Below, one piece after another: positions 59,716 to 64,000 of a stretch of DNA of 64,000 nt. Source of the stretch: Chryseobacterium phosphatilyticum (lineage in GTDB: Bacteria; Bacteroidota; Bacteroidia; Flavobacteriales; Weeksellaceae); the NCBI RefSeq assembly GCF_002899825.2, contig NZ_PPED02000001.1:1178001-1242000 (forward strand). The letters run 5' to 3'. A program made the translations under genes and the position numbers. The notes below the pieces were generated by a model. The model did no database searches, was not told the DNA's origin, and worked only from the letters and a program-made list of their open reading frames with translations. Position 1 is the first letter of the stretch. Every line of letters begins with the position of its first letter.

Positions 59716-60813
59716 TTATGGAACTATTGTAATAAAAAGATAGATTAAAAAAATAGCGATCAATACAATTCCCTGCATGATATTAGTTCTGCCTGTTGCC
59801 AGTGAAACAGTAATAATAAAAAGCGACAGTCCTAAAAGTATTGTTGATTTGATATCTATCCCCAATGTCATCCTTATACCGGTTATTACAGATATAATGG
59901 CAATCGCAGGAATACTTAGCCCGATACTCGCTAAAGCTGAACCAAAAGCCAGATTTAATGAGGTTTGAATCTGATCACTTTTTGCAGCTCTGAATGCAGC
60001 CAGACCTTCCGGAAGCAGAACAATACCAGCAATAATGATACCTACAAGAGATTTAGGGGCCCCCAAAGAAATAACTATATGTTCAACATCCTTTGAAAGA
60101 AGTTTTGCCAACAAAACAACTATTCCCAGGGATAAAATTAACAATATACAATTGATATACAATTGTTTTCTGGAAATTATTTTATTATTGCTTTCTACAG
60201 GCAGGTTCTTGGATAATTTGTTTTGTGGAGAAATGAAAAAGCTTCGATGTCTAAAAGTTTGGATCATGGTAAATCCAAGATAGAGTCCCAAAGAAATCAA
60301 GGCGATAAAAAGCAGTTGGAAGGACGTGTATTCGCCTCCGAGGTGACTTACCGTATAATTGGGCAGAATAAGCACAAAAATAATAACAGAGGTAAGCGTG
60401 ATCAGTGCAGTACTTACCCCTTGTAGTGTAAAACTTTGTTCTCTATATCTTAAAGAACCTATTACAATACAGCTCCCAATGATTCCCGTAAGGATTATCA
60501 TCACTGCTGCAAAAACCGTATCTCTGGCAAGAGTAATAGTTTCCAACCCCTTCGCTCCCATCATAATGGAAATAATAAGCCCTACTTCTATGACCGTAAT
60601 GGCAAATGCCAAAAGTAAAGTTCCGAATGGCTCTCCCAAACGATGGGCAATAACTTCGGAATGGTACACCGCAGCCAAAACACTTCCTATTAAAAATAAA
60701 GTAAGAATCACAGAGTAATACCCTGAAGAAAAAACAGAATTTCCAACATAAGAAAACCATGCCAGGATAGGAATCAAAAACTTCCACATCCCTAAATATT
60801 TTTTTATATACAT
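59716..60813 (-). CDS. chaA: ChaA-type Ca2+(Na+,K+)/H+ antiporter
   Basis: The 365-residue protein has about eleven transmembrane helices in two CaCA repeats. The first repeat motif is LGEPFGTLLLAFAITVIEVGLIISIM near residue 58, and the second is VLLPEGLAAFRAAKSDQIQTSLNLAFGSALASIGLSIP near 265; each carries the acidic residue for cation exchange. The family matches ChaA/YfkE. It is the only long minus-strand gene between 55.2 and 64 kb and interrupts the duplicated GT4-CsbD unit, so it may have inserted later. Salt or Ca2+ stress tolerance is the probable role. Confidence 0.92.
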   Translation of the reverse strand: MYIKKYLGMWKFLIPILAWFSYVGNSVFSSGYYSVILTLFLIGSVLAAVYHSEVIAHRLGEPFGTLLLAFAITVIEVGLIISIMMGAKGLETITLARDTVFAAVMIILTGIIGSCIVIGSLRYREQSFTLQGVSTALITLTSVIIFVLILPNYTVSHLGGEYTSFQLLFIALISLGLYLGFTMIQTFRHRSFFISPQNKLSKNLPVESNNKIISRKQLYINCILLILSLGIVVLLAKLLSKDVEHIVISLGAPKSLVGIIIAGIVLLPEGLAAFRAAKSDQIQTSLNLAFGSALASIGLSIPAIAIISVITGIRMTLGIDIKSTILLGLSLFIITVSLATGRTNIMQGIVLIAIFLIYLFITIVP

Positions 60814-61278
60814 AAAAACATTAATAATTTTTTTACCATTGAATTCTCTTTTGAGAAAATCAGCAGATTTATATTCTCCTTTTCAAAAACAGTTTTATAA
60901 ACGATTTGAAGCGGAACAGAGAGGTATGCCGAAAGTATTAAATAATGAAAGAAAAGAAGTGAATACGCTGGTTTTTTATAGTCCAGATTGTCAGCTCAAT
61001 GCAATTGTTCAGCAAGGTACGAATAATCATTCACTTATTTGAAATTATATATTAGTATATTAATTTTGTAATCATCCCTAGACTTATAACTTCTATTACT
61101 ATATCAGAGTAATCAAAGCTGTGCTTTTATGAAAAACCCGGATTTCAGATAGACAAAACAAGCTGCAATTTTGTAAAAGTGTGATATGTGCAACATAAAA
61201 GAAACAATCTATAATACAATAGATTATTAAACGTCCAACTTTGTAACGTAGCAATGAAGTTACACTAAAATCTACCTT
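60814..61278. other. Non-coding spacer between chaA and the CsbD-like gene
   Basis: A plus-strand frame (60839-61042, TTG start) is open for 67 codons but resembles nothing I know and is not called. The last 60 bases are the upstream region shared with the truncated CsbD copy at 59154. It should contain the promoters of chaA and the CsbD-like gene; no perfect TTG/TAnnTTTG pair was found. Confidence 0.4.
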
Positions 61279-61497
61279 ATGGACACAAACCACAACAAAG
61301 GCAACAAATTTTTCAAAACTCCTGGAGACTGGATTGAACAGTCAAAACAATTGAAAGAAAAGTTTTCAACATTAACGGATAACGATCTGAAACTTGAAGA
61401 AGGTCAAGAAAAGGAAATGTTAGAAAGAATCGGAAACAGACTAAGAAAAAACCGTGAAGAAGTTCTCAATATTATCAAAGAAATCAATCTTTCATAA
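61279..61497 (+). CDS. CsbD-like general stress protein
   Basis: The 72-residue protein has the CsbD pattern WIEQSKQLKEKFSTLTDNDLKLEEGQEKEMLERIGNRLRKNREEV (W-x-x-x-x-x-x-L-K-x-K-F, T-D-x-D-L, E-G-x-E, R-I-G), preceded by an atypical head MDTNHNKGNKFFKTPGD. CsbD proteins are induced by the general stress response in many bacteria; their molecular role is unknown. A truncated paralog lies at 59154-59234. Helical and acidic, probably cytoplasmic. Confidence 0.8.
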   Translation: MDTNHNKGNKFFKTPGDWIEQSKQLKEKFSTLTDNDLKLEEGQEKEMLERIGNRLRKNREEVLNIIKEINLS

Positions 61498-61638
61498 ATT
61501 GTTTTCAAGGACAGTTAAAGCCAATGAAAAAGATATATTTATTAAACGCTTTCACTGGAAAAAGGGATGGGATATTATACAGTTCTGTCCCTTTTATTTA
61601 CAATACCATCTGCTCTTTTTATGTTTAAACCCACAGTG

Positions 61639-61977
61639 ATGAATCATAGAGAACTTGAAAAATCGAAAGTATATATTACAAGCCAGATTGTAGATTACAT
61701 TCCAAATTCTGTAGTCAGTAAAAATATACTTGAAAAACTGACCGGTAATATCAGTGTTTTATCTTTTGATGACAAAGAAGGGTTATCTGAAAAGATATCT
61801 CCTTTCGATACTGTTGCACATATCATTGAAGGTAAAGCTGAAATCATTATAGACGGAGCTTCTTATTGTATGGAAGAAGGTGAATGCATTATCGTTCCTG
61901 CCCATAAACGTCATTCAATAAAAGGTAATAAGCGCTTCAAGATGATAGTAACAATAATAAAAAGCGGCTATGAATAA
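61639..61977 (+). CDS. Cupin-domain protein
   Basis: The 112-residue protein has the double-stranded beta-helix pattern, with a cupin motif 1-like FDTVAHIIEGKAEIIIDGASYCMEEGECIIVPAHKRHSIKG near residues 55-95. The usual first His pair is reduced (HIIEG), while the PAHKRHS second motif keeps its His. The start at 61639 (MNHRELEKSK) is preferred over 61567, which would add a hydrophobic head unlike cupins. Its stop overlaps the next gene's ATG by 8 bases. Confidence 0.8.
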   Translation: MNHRELEKSKVYITSQIVDYIPNSVVSKNILEKLTGNISVLSFDDKEGLSEKISPFDTVAHIIEGKAEIIIDGASYCMEEGECIIVPAHKRHSIKGNKRFKMIVTIIKSGYE

Positions 61978-62200
61978 TCTAAACACTATATCTATTTTAA
62001 CGAAAAAGATATTTAAAAAGACAGTTGAAATCCAAAAAGAATTTCCTGAACTGTATGAACTTCTAGATGAAACTCCACTATTTTTTTCTGAGAAGGAAAA
62101 AAATATTACGATAAAAGATTTAAGACAATATCTTGTTTCCCTTATCATACAACAAAAATCCTTTGAAAAAGGAACTATGAAGAAAAATGATCTACAATAA
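61970..62200 (+). CDS. Small protein of unknown function overlapping the cupin gene
   Basis: The 76-residue protein reads MNNLNTISILTKKIFKKTVE, then EFPELYELLDETPLFFSEKEKNITIKDLRQYLVSL. It is helical and charged, with an acidic middle. The pattern FPELYELLDETP resembles other short Bacteroidota proteins placed next to cupins and stress genes, but I cannot name a family. It overlaps the cupin gene by 8 bases at its start and is followed closely by the 265-272 residue gene, so the three are translationally coupled. Confidence 0.65.
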   Translation: MNNLNTISILTKKIFKKTVEIQKEFPELYELLDETPLFFSEKEKNITIKDLRQYLVSLIIQQKSFEKGTMKKNDLQ

Positions 62201-62207
62201 AATTCTA

Positions 62208-63005
62208 ATGAAAAAGTTAATCAAGCATCCAAAGAGCAAACTGGGACTCAGAAATAAAAAAAATATTTCAAGAAGAGCCTATTATTCCCAGTTTACCTCT
62301 CTGTTCTATCTGCGAAATACCAACATCACCTTAGAAAGAGACGCTAAAGAAATTCTTAGAATGTTAAAAGAATTACAGCAGCTTATCAATAAATCAAGAT
62401 TGATATTTAGCACATATTGCAGTTTAAGCCAACATAACCTGTGGCAGTCTGTTTTAGAAGACCTGAGTGAGAACATAAAGAATATTAGAATCCAGTTTGA
62501 ATATATACTGGGAAATATTATTAAAAAAAATAAAATCAATTCACTCATATTCTGGCAGCAAAACAAACTCTACACAGATGAAATGGAAGTAATCCATAAA
62601 AAACTTATTCTGTTGACTATTCAGGTTTTACCGGAAGAAGAAAGATTATCTTGGAAGGTAAATATTTATAATTTTTATGATGAAATTTTTTCTTTACTTA
62701 CTCCACTTATCGGGATGTGCAGGCTTGAATTAGATTTTATAGAAAAATATTCACCTAAAACCTTTAATCAGAATGTTATGGATATTATTAAAGATATTCC
62801 AGAAAATTACACTTTACAGCAAGCAAAGAAATATGAACACGAATACATAAAAATATTAACTAACTACAGTCATGAATTATGTAGGAAAAATAATTTTTGG
62901 GACAGCTTATTGTATATCCTTTCAGGCGGCATGTACCAACTACCATCCGAACGTACCTTATCCAAAAGATGGATCACCAGAAGATTAAAAAATAAGCATT
63001 CTTAA
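62208..63005 (+). CDS. Protein of unknown function, third gene of the cupin operon
   Basis: The start at 62208 (MKKLIKHPKSKLGLRNKKNI) gives 265 residues; an ATG at 62187 overlapping the previous gene by 14 bases would add 7. The sequence is helical and basic at both ends (SKRWITRRLKNKHS at the C-terminus). Its central hydrophobic helices contain EEERLSWKVNIYNFYDEIFSLLTPLIGM. No catalytic motif, signal peptide or transmembrane segment is evident, and I do not recognise the family. Codon use is as A+T-rich as its neighbours. Confidence 0.6.
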   Translation: MKKLIKHPKSKLGLRNKKNISRRAYYSQFTSLFYLRNTNITLERDAKEILRMLKELQQLINKSRLIFSTYCSLSQHNLWQSVLEDLSENIKNIRIQFEYILGNIIKKNKINSLIFWQQNKLYTDEMEVIHKKLILLTIQVLPEEERLSWKVNIYNFYDEIFSLLTPLIGMCRLELDFIEKYSPKTFNQNVMDIIKDIPENYTLQQAKKYEHEYIKILTNYSHELCRKNNFWDSLLYILSGGMYQLPSERTLSKRWITRRLKNKHS

Positions 63006-63047
63006 TAACTGCAACCTAAATTTTTCATTTTATTAAATATTTTTCCA

Positions 63048-63311
63048 ATGAAAACAATACATCTTTTTCGGTTTAACGATTCTATTTTCCGTAAAATCCC
63101 TTTCTTCAAAGAAGAACATAGGTTGAAAACCGATGTAACGGACATCGATTTAATGAATATTGAAATAGTAACCGAATATATCATTAAAACCTACGATGAC
63201 TTTAGTTTCGACAACACATCAGGAAATGATCTTTTATCAATGTGCAAAAAAGCTCAAAAAACAATTGAACATTACTTTGTCATAAAATTAGATCATTATG
63301 ATTTTATTTAA
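63048..63311 (+). CDS. Small conserved protein, paralog of the gene at 53905
   Basis: The 87-residue protein reads MKTIHLFRFNDSIFRKIPFF and on through KKAQKTIEHYFVIKLDHYDFI. About half of its positions match the protein encoded at 53905-54174, including the beginning, the IDLMN segment and the DLLSMC..A...IEHYF end. The family is unknown to me. It follows the cupin operon by about 40 bases on the same strand and is the last gene of the window. Confidence 0.7.
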   Translation: MKTIHLFRFNDSIFRKIPFFKEEHRLKTDVTDIDLMNIEIVTEYIIKTYDDFSFDNTSGNDLLSMCKKAQKTIEHYFVIKLDHYDFI

Positions 63312-63626
63312 AACTGTTATTTATTTTACTCAAGAGCTTTCTACAAAATAAAATTGTTGAGTTACTATAAAAGTGATGTCTTTACTAAATATCTTATTAA
63401 AATAGTTTTTAGAAGAAACAAGACAAATAAAACCAATTAAAGATAAACTAAGCCAAGTTCGCTTATGCTTAATTTTTGAAATTAAATTGTTTTGAGTTTA
63501 TAACATTTTTATTCTAATAAAAGTTTCTTGATCAAAATAACTTTATAATTCTCCCTTAATCTTGCTCAAACGAACCAAATCATCGATAAAAGTGTTTGAA
63601 GATACACTCGTTAAGGTCACACAACA

Positions 63627-63659
63627 AAAAATCGTTACTTTTTAAGTAGCGATTTTTTT
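63627..63659 (+). terminator. Orphan Rho-independent terminator
   Basis: ATCGTTACTT pairs with AAGTAGCGAT (one wobble) and is followed by seven T residues on the plus strand. It lies more than 300 bases past the last gene, so it ends a long 3' leader, a small RNA, or a lost gene. Confidence 0.75.
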
Positions 63660-63889
63660 ATTATTAAACAGGATAGGATTAATTCCTGCTATACTTTACA
63701 ATTCTGTACATTTTTTCGGATCAGGCGCAAAAGTTGAGACTAGCACAAAATCTATACTTTTTATTGAGCGAACAGGTCTTTTTTTAATCGCGAAGAAAGA
63801 TGATTCAAATGTTTTATTTTAGGAAGCTAAGAAGTGCGACTTTGTCACTGAAGAAGCTTCATGGATATGCATTTACTTAAAAAGAGACT

Positions 63890-64000
63890 GTATCAAAGGT
63901 GTCATTCTGAACACAGACTGAAGGTCTGCGAACGAAGTTCTGCAATGTAGTGAAGAATCTCAAACAACTGGTTAACAAAGAGATTCCTCCTTCATCAGAA
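63890..64000. repeat. Dispersed imperfect inverted repeat, cut by the window edge
   Basis: The stretch GTCATTCTGAAC... through GAAGAATCTC is followed after a short spacer by GAGATTCCTCCTTCATCAGAA, its imperfect reverse complement. Related sequences are widespread between Bacteroidota genes as non-coding palindromic repeats. The right end is not in the window. Confidence 0.6.

Larger units (their letters stand above)
63312..64000. other. Non-coding terminal region
   Basis: Nearly 700 bases without a supported gene. It holds an orphan terminator (63627-63659), a short sequence preceding it that resembles the 3' end of tRNA-Arg (63588-63626), and at the end the first arm of a dispersed repeat. 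The rest is A+T-rich without recognisable signals. Confidence 0.5.

Noticed and set aside
59419..59748. 109-codon plus-strand frame across the GT4 remnant
   Set aside because: It runs in a different frame from the recognisable GT4 remnant and has no family features.
60359..60718. 119-codon plus-strand open frame
   Set aside because: Antisense to the chaA transmembrane repeats; such shadows are common opposite hydrophobic helices.
60839..61042. 67-codon TTG-initiated frame between chaA and the CsbD-like gene
   Set aside because: No homology recognised, no start signal and no conservation evidence; left as non-coding spacer.
63555..63628. Second tRNA gene
   Set aside because: An AGTGT/ACACT arm with a T-loop-like sequence is present, but no acceptor, D or anticodon arms of correct size can be drawn.

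Overview
The window looks like a chromosomal segment of a Chryseobacterium-type member of the Flavobacteriia (Bacteroidota). The evidence is the low GC content, a SusC/SusD pair, and promoters of the Bacteroidota form TTG-N19..21-TAnnTTTG. The single-chain PurL, several flavobacterial family proteins (DUF2490, DUF4197, DUF493) and the absence of Shine-Dalgarno sequences before clear starts point the same way. Only one tRNA gene and no rRNA genes are visible.

Layout. 1-9.0 kb: purine biosynthesis genes purL and purB, with a barstar-like gene, an SGNH esterase, a partial gamma-glutamylcyclotransferase, and a DUF1016/YhcG nuclease cassette bounded by direct repeats. 9.1-11.2 kb: small surface or secreted genes, including a short double-glycine-leader (bacteriocin-like) peptide and a tandem pair of secreted proteins. 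11.2-20.4 kb: a polysaccharide utilization locus, susC-susD-GH144-esterase-GH3, best read as beta-1,2-glucan uptake and breakdown. 20.7-28.8 kb: housekeeping and single-enzyme genes (DUF4197, DUF493, GH89, ArsC-like, deoxynucleoside kinase, glutaminyl cyclotransferase, VOC, GNAT, SRPBCC). 28.8-35.1 kb: a MITE-like repeat, a CPA1 antiporter, a bestrophin and a run of small enzymes. 35.3-38.9 kb: a TolC-HlyD-ABC-2 permease export operon. 39.2-39.6 kb: two truncated genes at a deletion scar. 39.7-46.2 kb: ecotin plus a 1964-residue alpha-2-macroglobulin, a periplasmic antiprotease pair. 46.2-49.0 kb: UbiA-like, recF and a DciA/DUF721 gene; a four-helix-bundle gene bounded by inverted heptamer-phased repeat tracts sits between recF and DUF721. 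49.2-53.0 kb: Gcr-type membrane protein, mtgA, and an iron/cobalamin-type binding lipoprotein. 53.0 kb: tRNA-Arg(ACG).

53.3-63.3 kb, after the tRNA, is an accessory, AT-rich, stress-type region. It holds a CinA/PncC-like protein, an AraC regulator, a tiny Lys-rich protein coupled to a GH130 enzyme, a GT4-(alpha/alpha barrel) fusion, a ChaA antiporter, a CsbD-like protein, and a cupin gene with overlapping genes of unknown function. A small paralogous pair lies near both ends in opposite orientation. Decayed copies of the CsbD-like gene and of the 3' end of the GT4 gene show that part of this region was once tandemly duplicated. The last 0.7 kb is non-coding with an orphan terminator and one arm of a dispersed repeat.

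The most unusual structures are two gene cassettes (four-helix-bundle protein; DUF1016 nuclease) that interrupt or abut core genes and are bordered by repeats built from degenerate 7-bp units. All functional assignments come from reading motifs; no database search was run.
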